From Streptomyces roseus (GTDB lineage Bacteria; Actinomycetota; Actinomycetes; Streptomycetales; Streptomycetaceae): a stretch of DNA of 45,546 nt. This document shows positions 17,377-25,180 of the stretch, piece after piece. Both the position numbers and the translations under genes were made by a program. Position 1 is the stretch's first letter; each line of letters starts with the position of its first letter. Where the stretch lies: positions 1 to 45,546 of the forward strand of contig NZ_LFML01000078.1 of NCBI RefSeq assembly GCF_001044425.1, read 5' to 3'. A model generated the notes under the pieces. The model saw only the letters and a list, made by a program, of their open reading frames with translations, had not been told where the DNA came from and did no database searches.

Positions 17377-17398
17377 CCCGTTACTTTTACGTAACGGG
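17377..17398. promoter_or_regulatory. Palindromic operator candidate between the divergent cyanophycinase-cluster operons
   Basis: CCCGTTAC (17377-17384) and GTAACGGG (17391-17398) form a perfect 8-base inverted repeat around a 6-base AT-rich spacer. It sits in the 345-base region between the binding protein (minus) and the second cyanophycinase-like gene (plus), the only AT-richer part of this neighbourhood. A further GTTAC half site is at 17341-17345. It is a reasonable binding site for the RpiR regulator, by inference only. Confidence 0.5.
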
Positions 17399-17625
17399 GT
17401 GCACGCGTCTCGTTGGATCGGCATCCCTGACCCTTTTGGCACACCATGCACCGCTCTGCCTCATGTTCTTTGACGGAATCAGCCGTACATCTTTCGGCCA
17501 GGTGCGATGACTTGTATGTTCCGCTACCACGTCAATCTGACGAAGACGTACGCCGCTGTTCTCCGGACGGCGACCTCCCCGCGCACGCCCTTCGTCAGGT
17601 CCCCCCACACTCGCATTGGAGAGTC

Positions 17626-19047
17626 ATGGGCATGAGAAGCAGGCACGCCGCACTTGCCGCGACGGCCGTGGTGCTGGTCGGTCTCACCACCACCCTCACC
17701 TCGGCCGGCAGCGCCGCCGCAGCCGCCAGCCGCGTCCGCCTCGGCAGTTCCTCCGACGTCACCCGGACGTCCTGGCAAGGCCCCGCGTTCACCATGAACG
17801 GCGACGGGAAGATCAACGCGGCTTCCATGAAGGCGGCCGTGGACGCCATCCGCGGGGGCACGGGCAGCATCGACGTCGTCGTCCTCGCGGGCTCCGCCCC
17901 CACCTCGGGCAGCGCCACCCCCGAATGCGACGCCGTCATGGCACTGCCGGGCGTCAACTCCTGTACGAGCTGGACCCTGACGGCGGCCTCCGACGGCAAC
18001 AACACCCAGGTCAACGCCGACATCCGCAACGCCGAGTTCGTCTACTTCGCCGGCGGGGACCAATGCCGGTACGCGGCGTGGAAGGGCACCGCATTGGAGG
18101 CGTCCGTGGAGTCGGTCGTCGCCAAGGGCGGCGGCTCGGGTGGCGGCAGCGCCGGACACCACATCAACAGCCCCGTGGTCTACGACGCCTGCAAGGGAAG
18201 CGTGACGAGCCCAGAGGCGCTCGCCAACCCGTACGACAGCTACATCACCTTCACCACCGGCATGTTCGACTGGCCCAACTACAGCGGCGTCATCAACGAC
18301 TCCCACTTCACCACCCGCGACCGCATGGGCCGCACCATGGCCTTCGTCGCACGCGCCATCAAGGACGGCCGGACTGCGGACGGCAAGGCTTGGGGCGTCG
18401 GAGTCGAGGAGGGCAGTTCCCTCCTCCTCAACAAGAACGGTCAGGCCACCTTGTACGGAACGGAAGCCTTCGTCGTCCTGGGCGACCACCAGCCCGAACA
18501 GGCAGCCTCCGGCAAGCCCCTGACCTTCTCCAACTTCAAGATCTGGCGGCTGGGCCCCGGCCAGACCTACGACTTCAAGAACCGTCCCACCTGCGGCTAC
18601 TACCTGCGCAGCGTCACGAACGGCGTCGCCGACGCCAACCTGTACTCGGGGACTCCCCAGAGCACCTGCGGCGCATCCGGCGGCACGACCCTCACCGAGA
18701 GCGAACCCAACGACTCCCGCACCGCCGCGAACGACGCGACCGGCAACCCCGCCTCGATAGCGGGCAGCCTGCAGACCATCGGCGACCGCGACTACTACCG
18801 CTTGTCCCTCACCTCGGGCCAGAAGCTCACCGTCGACTGCGCCGTCCCCACCGCCTACGACGCCGACGTCTACCTCATGGACTCCGCCGGCAGCACCCTC
18901 GCCCGCTCGGTCAACAGCGGAAGCGGAGCCGACGAGACCGTCACCTTCACCCGCACCGCAACCGGATCCGGCACCTACTACCTCGACGTCGAGGCGTACT
19001 CCGGATCCGGTACCGCCCCCTACACCTGCACGCTCACCAGCGCATAA
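17626..19047 (+). CDS. Secreted cyanophycinase-like protein (S51) with C-terminal PPC domain
   Basis: A 473-residue exported protein with signal peptide AALAATAVVLVGLTTTLTSA. The S51-like core has VYFAGGDQCRYAAW (the GGDQ-R motif), GGGSGGGSAGHHI (likely nucleophile serine in GGSAG) and INDSHFTTRDRMGRTMAF, which fits the D-x-H-F-x2-R-x-R-x2-R pattern of cyanophycinases. From about residue 355 a pre-peptidase C-terminal (PPC) beta domain follows: ESEPNDSRTAANDATG, IGDRDYYRLSLTSGQKLTV and SGTYYLDVEAYSG. PPC domains are found on secreted enzymes. The ATG at 17626 follows GGAG at four bases; the ATG six bases on is also possible. It diverges from the importer operon, and the sequence is quite different from the S51 protein at 12005. 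Confidence 0.82.
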   Translation: MGMRSRHAALAATAVVLVGLTTTLTSAGSAAAAASRVRLGSSSDVTRTSWQGPAFTMNGDGKINAASMKAAVDAIRGGTGSIDVVVLAGSAPTSGSATPECDAVMALPGVNSCTSWTLTAASDGNNTQVNADIRNAEFVYFAGGDQCRYAAWKGTALEASVESVVAKGGGSGGGSAGHHINSPVVYDACKGSVTSPEALANPYDSYITFTTGMFDWPNYSGVINDSHFTTRDRMGRTMAFVARAIKDGRTADGKAWGVGVEEGSSLLLNKNGQATLYGTEAFVVLGDHQPEQAASGKPLTFSNFKIWRLGPGQTYDFKNRPTCGYYLRSVTNGVADANLYSGTPQSTCGASGGTTLTESEPNDSRTAANDATGNPASIAGSLQTIGDRDYYRLSLTSGQKLTVDCAVPTAYDADVYLMDSAGSTLARSVNSGSGADETVTFTRTATGSGTYYLDVEAYSGSGTAPYTCTLTSA

Positions 19048-19056
19048 CCCGCCCGA

Positions 19057-19094
19057 CGGCAGGCGAGCCCGGCACCCCGCCGCCTCGCCTGCCG
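19057..19094. terminator. 11-bp perfect hairpin after the second cyanophycinase-like gene
   Basis: CGGCAGGCGAG (19057-19067) pairs exactly with CTCGCCTGCCG (19084-19094), loop 16 bases, ten bases past the stop codon. Confidence 0.75.
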
Positions 19095-19324
19095 GTTGCC
19101 TGCGGCGCGAGATACGACCCGGCCGACGTGCTTGCCGTACGGCGGCCATCTGCCCCGACGGTCTCCTGCGCTCGGCTGAGTCAGACGTGTCCGCGGCACC
19201 GGACGGTCCCAGGGCCGGCGGCAGGTGAACTTCGACGGTCGGCTACTGAGCCGGGCCGGCACGTGCACGCCTCGTCGTGGCTGGTTCCCGTGGCTCCGAT
19301 GCCGAGGTGTCCTAGAGTCGGCGC

Positions 19325-19756
19325 ATGCGGCGAAGGACGGGACTGGCGGTAGCCGGGGTTGCAGCGGCCCTGGCCTGGGGCGAGTGGATGAACTGTCGCT
19401 GGTCTCGAGCTCTCGTCCGAAACGGCGGTGGCGCCACCACGGCCGTGGTGGTGTGCGGGTATCGGAATCCCCAGGCGACGGCAAACCTGATCAACCGACA
19501 GCGAGTCCGTGCTGGAATCCGCTCCATCGCCGCAGACAGTGGAGAGGGGACCTGCATCATCTTCAGTGGCGGTGCGACCAGCGGCGGAGCCTCGGAGGCC
19601 CAGCTGATGGCCGACTACGCGAAGTCGGTGCTCGATTTCGACGGAGCGGTGCTCCTCGAAGACCCAAAGCGCGACGACGTGGCAACCGCTGTTGGCTCTG
19701 TACGGGCTGTGGACACTCCGCGGCCTTGAAGCCGACGAGCGGACGATCTCGCTGTA
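19325..19756 (+). pseudogene. Frameshifted, truncated YdcF/SanA-like (DUF218) membrane protein gene
   Basis: The frame from the ATG at 19325 encodes an N-terminal hydrophobic segment, then the DUF218 blocks TTAVVVCGYRN, GTCIIFSGGATSGGASEAQL and AVLLEDPKR, and then runs out of homology to a stop at 19729. One base shift near 19670 restores TTWQ, the expected continuation after EDxxR in this family, and this second frame ends at 19756. Both versions lack the normal C-terminal third. DUF218 proteins are small membrane proteins linked to envelope functions. A TAGAGT sequence seven bases before the ATG suggests a leaderless transcript. A shorter functional protein cannot be excluded. Confidence 0.55.
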
Positions 19757-19838
19757 GGAAGCCGCTGTCGCTTGGCCTCACGCATGGTGGCCTTCGAGTC
19801 AACGCCGGCAGATGATGCTGCGGGCCCCAGAGCGCGTC

Positions 19839-20636
19839 CTAATCCTCCGGTTCCCAGGCGCGGAGGAGGTCGAGCAGGCCCGCGTCTCCGTCCAGGCGCA
19901 AGGATTCGGCGGGGATGCGGTCGTACAGGTAGATGACCAACTCGCCGGCCGTGCCATGGATGGAGACGGCGGCTGCGTCCGACACCTCGCCGGCCGCCAC
20001 AGTGGGCGCGGGGACGCGGGTGGAGCGGGCGCCGTCGCCGTCGACCGTGAGGCGCCAGGAGCGGCCCTCGGCAGCGTGGAAGTCGAAGGTCGTGGGCTTG
20101 TGCGGCCAGGCGCTGGGCGTGGCGACGCAGGTGAACAGGAACTCCTCGACACCGTCCAGGGCAACCTCCGACGGCAGCGGCTGCGGGGCGCCCCCGGCGA
20201 GTTGGGCGTCGTAGGTGTGCACCGCGCTCTCCTGGACCCGGTGCCTGGCGACTCCGCCAGAGGTCCGCGGCGTCTGCAAGGCGCTCCACCACGCCCAGCA
20301 GCCGGCGTCCGGGCCGGCCTCGCGCAAGGCGCTCAGCAGAAGCTCCGTCGACGCGGCCAGCCAGGCCAGCAGGGACTCACGCTCCCGCGGGACCTCCAGG
20401 GCGGCGCGCGCAGCGGCTGCCCCCGCGGGGGGACCGTCAGCGGGCCCCGCGCCGACGATGGCGGCCCAGAAACGGTCTCCCCCACCCAGGTGCTTCGCGA
20501 GATCGAACAGCGTCCACTCGGGGCAGGTCGGCACCTGCGCGTCAAGACTGGGCGCGGCGGCGACCGCGGCGCGGAAGGCGGTCGAGCGCTCATCGATAAG
20601 TCGCAGCAGCTCGGGGAACTCAAGATTCTTTTCCAC
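19839..20636 (-). CDS. Maleylpyruvate isomerase family mycothiol-dependent enzyme (DinB-like)
   Basis: A 265-residue protein. The N-terminal DinB-type bundle has AQVPTCPEWTLFDLAKHLGG, the MDMPI signature, and GVARHRVQESAVHTYDAQ with histidines expected to bind metal. The C-terminal MDMPI domain is visible in WRLTVDGDGARSTRV and VSIHGTAGELVIYLYDRIPA. Family members use mycothiol, the actinobacterial thiol, for isomerisation or S-transfer; the substrate is unknown. The GTG at 20636 begins at the first conserved helix. It is transcribed alone, 77 bases downstream of the alpha/beta hydrolase gene on the same strand. Confidence 0.85.
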   Translation of the reverse strand: MEKNLEFPELLRLIDERSTAFRAAVAAAPSLDAQVPTCPEWTLFDLAKHLGGGDRFWAAIVGAGPADGPPAGAAAARAALEVPRERESLLAWLAASTELLLSALREAGPDAGCWAWWSALQTPRTSGGVARHRVQESAVHTYDAQLAGGAPQPLPSEVALDGVEEFLFTCVATPSAWPHKPTTFDFHAAEGRSWRLTVDGDGARSTRVPAPTVAAGEVSDAAAVSIHGTAGELVIYLYDRIPAESLRLDGDAGLLDLLRAWEPED

Positions 20637-20713
20637 GCCGGATGTCTATCACCGTACTCCGTGACCGGACAGCGATTTTCGCCCGGCGCGGGCTGCGCTC
20701 CTCCTTTCCCCGG

Positions 20714-21586
20714 CTACCGTGCCGGTGCCGCCAGTTCGCCCAGGAGCCGGGCCGCCGGTGCCGGGTCCACCAGCCACTTCAGGTGGCTGCCTTCGAGGGT
20801 GCGGACGTCGTACGGGTTGTCCGGCGTCAGCGCGTTGCCCTCGCGGATCAGCCGGTCCTGCAAGGCGAGCGGCAGGCTCGTATCGTCGGCCAGGCGGACG
20901 TACGTCTTCGGGATGCGGCCCCAGGTCTCGGCCCGTGCCCGGTCGGAGGATGTGCCGAAGTCCAGGTTCTCGTCCGGCTGGAAGGTGTTCAGGAAGGTCA
21001 GGAACTGCTCGTCGGTGCCGTCGGCGAGGAAGGCGGCCTTGAAGGCCGCGAGTGCGGCCGGGTCCGCCGTGCGGAAGTTGACGCGGAGAAGGCCGAGTTC
21101 GGCCGGGTTGCCGGCCAGCGCCGAGGCGAACGCGGCGGGGTCGACCGTGGCCATCTCCGGCTCGGCGTAGTAGGCGCCGGCGTCGAGATCGACGGGGCAC
21201 CACGCCGAGACGTAGACGATGCGGTCGATCAGGTCCGGGCGGATGTTGGCTGCCGCGGTGGCCGTGATGCCGCCGCGGCTGTGGGAGACGAGTATCACCG
21301 GCCCGTTCTGCTTGGCCCGTTCGAGGGTCGATATCAGGTGCGCGGCATTGTCCGCCAGCGTGAGGCCCTTGATCGAGCCGGGTGCCGCGGCGAGCCCTTC
21401 GAGATCTTGTGGGGTCTGGTAGGCGCGCGTGTACGTCGCCTGGAATCCATGGCCGGGCAGGTCAACGGCGACCGACCGGTGGCCGAGGAGGCCGAGCTCG
21501 GCCTGGAGTGGTGCGAAGGCGAAGGAGTTCGAAAAGGCTCCGTGAACCAGTACGAACGTCGGTTGCATCTGTCTGCTCACTTTCAT
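20714..21586 (-). CDS. Alpha/beta hydrolase (esterase EstC-like)
   Basis: A 290-residue alpha/beta hydrolase. It has TFVLVHGAFSNSFAFAPL (oxyanion region), SVAVDLPGHGFQ, the nucleophile elbow VILVSHSRGGITATAA with SHSRGG in place of the common GHSxGG, and the histidine in LEGSHLKWLVDP. The length and motif set resemble plant-type methylesterase/EstC enzymes. ATG 21586 is preceded by AGGA; an internal ATG at 21568 is also possible. The gene lies 43 bases after the MFS exporter stop, suggesting one operon under the divergent TetR, perhaps for modifying and exporting one compound. Confidence 0.87.
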   Translation of the reverse strand: MKVSRQMQPTFVLVHGAFSNSFAFAPLQAELGLLGHRSVAVDLPGHGFQATYTRAYQTPQDLEGLAAAPGSIKGLTLADNAAHLISTLERAKQNGPVILVSHSRGGITATAAANIRPDLIDRIVYVSAWCPVDLDAGAYYAEPEMATVDPAAFASALAGNPAELGLLRVNFRTADPAALAAFKAAFLADGTDEQFLTFLNTFQPDENLDFGTSSDRARAETWGRIPKTYVRLADDTSLPLALQDRLIREGNALTPDNPYDVRTLEGSHLKWLVDPAPAARLLGELAAPAR

Positions 21587-21629
21587 GCGTCCTGCGGACG
21601 CCTCCCGGCCGAGGCGGTTGTCGTCCCGG

Positions 21630-23099
21630 TCAACGGGATGGCGGAGAGGCGTTGTTCGAGGTGGCGACCGTATCCGGACCGGTGGAACGTCGCGGCGCCG
21701 CCGATCGTTCCGCCGGCTGGGAGTCCGCCAGCCACAGGCCGGTGAAAACCGCCGTTGCGACGGTGACGGCGCCCGCCGCGACAAAGGCACTGTTGAGGCC
21801 GGACTCGAAAGAAGCGCCGCCGGACTGCCGGGCGCGGACGACGGCACCGAGTACCGCCACTCCGAGCACCGCGCCGATCTGCCGGGTGGTGCCGCTGATG
21901 CCGGAGGCGAGGCCGCCTTCCTGCGCGCTGACGGCCTGGATGGCGGCCCCCGTCAGCGGGGACAGGGTCAGGGCGAAGCCCATGCCGACCACTGCCAGCC
22001 GCCACCACACGTTCCCGTAGCCGGTGTCGGCCTGCACCAGCCCCAGTGCAAGCAGGCCCAGCCCGGCCAAGGCCAAGCCGACGGTGACCACGGAGCGGAA
22101 GCCGTGCCGGGCGGCGAGCCGGCCCGCGTACGGACTGACGACCACCATGGCCAGGGAGACGGGGAGGGTCTGCAGGCCGGCGCGCAGGATCGAGCTGCCC
22201 TGGACGTACACGAAGAACTGGGAGAAGAAGAACGTCGAGCCCATGAGCGCGAAACCCACCACGGCCATGGCGGTGTTGGAGACGGTGAACAGCCGCCGAC
22301 GGAACAGCCGCAGCGGCAGCATCGGAGCGGGGCGACGCCCTTCGACGGTGACGAAGGCGGCGAGGAGGATCACCGCGGCGGCGAAGCTGCACAGGATCAC
22401 CGGCGACGTCCAGCCGCGGGCACCTCCCTCGATCAGCCCGTAGGTCAGTGCCCCCACCGCCAGAACGGACAGCACCGTGCCCGGGACGTCGATCGCGGGG
22501 GCGTTCGGATTGCGGGACTCGCCGAGGTGGCGCAGGCCCATCAGCAGCAGGACCACCCCGATGGGCACGTTGACCAGGAAGATGGCGGGCCAGCCGAAGG
22601 CTTCGGTCAGCACGCCGCCGGCCACGGGGCCCGCTGCCAGACCGATTCCGCTGAACCCGGCCCACAGCCCGATCGCCTTGACCCGTTCCTGCGGTACGGG
22701 GTGGGCGGCGGCGAGCAGCGCCAGCGACGCGGGGCTCAGCGCTGCGGCTCCGATGCCTTGCAGCACCCGGCCGGCGATCAGCCAGCCGACCGAGGGCGCG
22801 AGACTGCACAGCACCGACGCGACGGTGAACACCGCCACGCCGGTCAGGTACACCCGCTTGCGGCCGAACCGGTCGGCGAAGATGCCCCCGGACAGCAGCA
22901 GCATCGCGACCAGCAGTACGTACGCGTCGACGATCCATTGCAGACCGGTCAGCTGGGTGTGCAGCCTGTGCTGCATGTCGGGCAGCGCCGCTCCCACGAT
23001 CGTGTTGTCGAGCAGGACCATGAACTGGCCCAGACAGGTCACCGCGAGCAGTACGGCCCGGTCGGGTCGAACCCCCGCGCCTTCAGGCGATGCGGTCAA
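21630..23099 (-). CDS. MFS transporter, DHA2 family (EmrB/QacA-like drug exporter)
   Basis: A 489-residue transporter with 14 predicted membrane helices. Marker motifs include GQFMVLLDNTIVGAALPDMQ (motif D1 in helix 1), GGIFADRFGRKRVYLTG (motif A) and GFSGIGLAAGPVAGGVLTE (motif C of drug:H+ antiporters). The start is a TTG at 23099 with GAGAGGAA upstream. It is divergent from a TetR gene with operator-like repeats between them, the usual arrangement of a repressor-controlled efflux pump. Confidence 0.93.
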   Translation of the reverse strand: MTASPEGAGVRPDRAVLLAVTCLGQFMVLLDNTIVGAALPDMQHRLHTQLTGLQWIVDAYVLLVAMLLLSGGIFADRFGRKRVYLTGVAVFTVASVLCSLAPSVGWLIAGRVLQGIGAAALSPASLALLAAAHPVPQERVKAIGLWAGFSGIGLAAGPVAGGVLTEAFGWPAIFLVNVPIGVVLLLMGLRHLGESRNPNAPAIDVPGTVLSVLAVGALTYGLIEGGARGWTSPVILCSFAAAVILLAAFVTVEGRRPAPMLPLRLFRRRLFTVSNTAMAVVGFALMGSTFFFSQFFVYVQGSSILRAGLQTLPVSLAMVVVSPYAGRLAARHGFRSVVTVGLALAGLGLLALGLVQADTGYGNVWWRLAVVGMGFALTLSPLTGAAIQAVSAQEGGLASGISGTTRQIGAVLGVAVLGAVVRARQSGGASFESGLNSAFVAAGAVTVATAVFTGLWLADSQPAERSAAPRRSTGPDTVATSNNASPPSR

Positions 23100-23165
23100 G
23101 GGGATTCCTCTCAGTCGTCAGTTGCGGCCTCCGCGGTCGATGGGAGCGGCCGTACAGCGGGGCCC

Positions 23166-23242
23166 GTTAAAGCAGCCAATGACTGCGTTAGGAGACTTTA
23201 GGGAGAGATGCGACGCAAACGCAAGCCATTACTGCGTTAAGG
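23166..23242. promoter_or_regulatory. Two TetR operator-like elements between the MFS and tetR genes
   Basis: ACTGCGTTA occurs at 23182-23190 and 23231-23239, 49 bases apart. Each copy ends an imperfect palindrome: TTAAAGCAG with CTGCGTTA at the first, and AACGCA (23218-23223) with TGCGTT (23233-23238), a perfect pair, at the second. The second element lies just before the tetR ribosome site, which fits autoregulation. Confidence 0.6.
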
Positions 23243-23249
23243 TGAGGTC

Positions 23250-23816
23250 ATGAACGAGGGACAGCGGGCCCGCCGGCCCGGCGGGCGCAGCGCGCGCGTC
23301 ACCGCAGAGGTGCACCAGGCCGTGACCGACCTCATCAGCGAGCGCGGCTACGGCAACTTCACCGTCGGCGAGGTCGCGGCACGCGCAGGCGTAGCCGACA
23401 GCAGCATCTACCGCCGGTGGGGCAACCTGGAAACGCTGCTCAGCGACGTGGCGCTCACCCGCCTCAACGCGCGGTCGCCGATGCCCGACACCGGGAGCCT
23501 GGACGGCGACCTGCGCACCTACGCGGCCAACGTGGCCCGCGAGATCACCGGACCCGACGGTCTGGCGGTGGTGCGCCTGGCCGTCGCCCTGTCAGGCAAC
23601 GGGCAGCAGGGCCTCCAGGCCGGTGACGATCTCCGCGCCGAACGGATGCGGCAATTGCAGTCCATGCTCGATCGCGCCCGCGAACGCGGGGAGAACGCCC
23701 CCGACGCGCTCGGCGTGCTGGACCACATCCTGGCCCCGATGTACATCCGCGTCCTGTTCGGCATCGTCCCGCTCACCCCGGACTACATCGACGGCCTGGT
23801 CGACCGACTGCTGTGA
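23250..23816 (+). CDS. TetR family transcriptional regulator
   Basis: A 188-residue repressor. The DNA-binding domain is ISERGYGNFTVGEVAARAGV followed by ADSSIYRRWGNLETLLSDV. The C-terminal ligand domain is of the TetR_C type (VLDHILAPMYIRVLFGIVPL). ATG 23250 follows GAGGTC. It likely represses the divergent MFS/hydrolase operon and itself through the two repeats upstream. Confidence 0.93.
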   Translation: MNEGQRARRPGGRSARVTAEVHQAVTDLISERGYGNFTVGEVAARAGVADSSIYRRWGNLETLLSDVALTRLNARSPMPDTGSLDGDLRTYAANVAREITGPDGLAVVRLAVALSGNGQQGLQAGDDLRAERMRQLQSMLDRARERGENAPDALGVLDHILAPMYIRVLFGIVPLTPDYIDGLVDRLL

Positions 23817-23860
23817 CCGCGAGCGGCCTCAGCGGTTCTGCGATCGATTAGGGTTGCGCG

Positions 23861-24418
23861 ATGTTCGAAGGAAAGCTGGTAAGGCTGCGAGCGCTGCGCT
23901 CCGAAGACGCCGAGCATCATGTGCGGTGGCGCAACGACCCGGAAGTGGTGCGATGGGCCACGGCCGGCGACCCGTGTTTCGGCCCGGTCACGGCGGAGGC
24001 GATCGGTCTCGGCTTCGAGACCATGCTGCGCCTCAACCCGAGGGAGTCGGCCGTGTTCACCGTCGAGGACCTGGTGGGCGGAAGCGTGATCGGCATGGCC
24101 GACTATCGCGACCTGGACCCGTACGCCGGCGTGGCCACGCTGGGAGTGACCATCGGCGAACGGGAGTTCTGGGGCCGAGGCCACGGCAGCGACGCGTTGC
24201 GGCTGCTCGTGGACCACCTCTTCGGCGCCTACAACCTGAGCCGGCTGGAACTGGACACCTGGAGCGGCAACGAGCGTGCCGTGCGCGCCTTCACCGGGTT
24301 GGGTTTCCGCGAGGAGGGCCGCCGCCGGTCGGCCGTGCTGTTCGAGGGGAAGCGCTACGACACCGTGCTCTTCGGGATGCTCCGTGAGGAGTGGGCAAAG
24401 CCCGGCCCGACCGTCTAG
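23861..24418 (+). CDS. GNAT family N-acetyltransferase (RimJ/RimL type)
   Basis: A 185-residue acetyltransferase. LVRLRALRSEDAEHHVRWRN starts the domain. The acetyl-CoA loop is in TIGEREFWGRGHGSDALRLL, and SRLELDTWSGNERAVRAFTG followed by LGFREEGRRR is the conserved C-terminal part. A TTAGGGT twelve bases before the ATG suggests a leaderless transcript with its own promoter. The substrate is unknown. It converges on a second GNAT gene. Confidence 0.92.
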   Translation: MFEGKLVRLRALRSEDAEHHVRWRNDPEVVRWATAGDPCFGPVTAEAIGLGFETMLRLNPRESAVFTVEDLVGGSVIGMADYRDLDPYAGVATLGVTIGEREFWGRGHGSDALRLLVDHLFGAYNLSRLELDTWSGNERAVRAFTGLGFREEGRRRSAVLFEGKRYDTVLFGMLREEWAKPGPTV

Positions 24419-24441
24419 GCCACCCGTCGTACCCCTCGGCC

Positions 24442-24963
24442 CTATCGGCCGGGCCGTCCGGATGGGCGTGTCAGCTCGAACCGGGCCAGCCGCACCCCGG
24501 GAGCGGGCTCGACGGTGTCGACGTGGCGGAAACCGAGGCGTTCGTAGAGTGCGACGGCCGGGTGGTTGTCGGCGCCGGTGCTCACCAGCGCGTCGTGTTC
24601 GGGAGCGAGGTCGGCCAGGAGGTGCCGCAGCAGGGCCGAGGCCAGTCCGCGACGGAACCACCGCGGGTCCACGCACACGCGCGCGATGCAGATGAGCTCC
24701 TCGGCCATGACCTGCCAGGCGACGAAAGCGGCGATCTCGCCCTCGACCCTGGCACCGAGCCACCGCAGGGGCTGGACGCGCATCTCCTCCAGGCTCTCCC
24801 GCAGCGGCGGGATGCCGTCGAAGCCGATCAGCTCGGCCTCGACGGTGTAGGCGCGGAGGCCGATACGGTGAACGGCTGCCGCCGTGACGTCGTCGGTGAG
24901 ACTCAGTTCGCCCATGACGACGCCGGGGTGGCGGTCGTTCTCGTATCGGTCGGCGGTCGTCAT
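24442..24963 (-). CDS. GNAT family N-acetyltransferase
   Basis: A 173-residue acetyltransferase unrelated in detail to its convergent neighbour. Motif A is in CIARVCVDPRWFRRGLASAL followed by LRHLLADLA, and motif B in NHPAVALYERLGFRHVDTVE. The ATG at 24963 is preceded by TACCAT and six G residues, which could be a -10 element with almost no leader; MGELSL inside the frame is an alternative start. The substrate is unknown. Confidence 0.88.
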   Translation of the reverse strand: MTTADRYENDRHPGVVMGELSLTDDVTAAAVHRIGLRAYTVEAELIGFDGIPPLRESLEEMRVQPLRWLGARVEGEIAAFVAWQVMAEELICIARVCVDPRWFRRGLASALLRHLLADLAPEHDALVSTGADNHPAVALYERLGFRHVDTVEPAPGVRLARFELTRPSGRPGR

Positions 24964-25180
24964 CCCCCCATGGTAGGACGCCGGTTGTGCCCGCATGTGC
25001 GGCGGGTTCAGTGATGGGGAGAGCGCATCGCGTGCCGCATACGGGCAGCACCGGCGGGGACCTCGGCATGGTCGCCGGCCACAGCCCGGCGGGCGGCGAC
25101 GGCCAGTGCGCCGACGCACCGGCCGATCAGCACGCGTACGGTGCGTCCGCGCCCGCGGCCAGCGGAACAGTCCGGGATCC

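Noticed and set aside
17524..19149. 541-codon minus-strand frame
   Set aside because: Gly/Val-rich shadow of the secreted S51-PPC gene on the plus strand; no domain seen.
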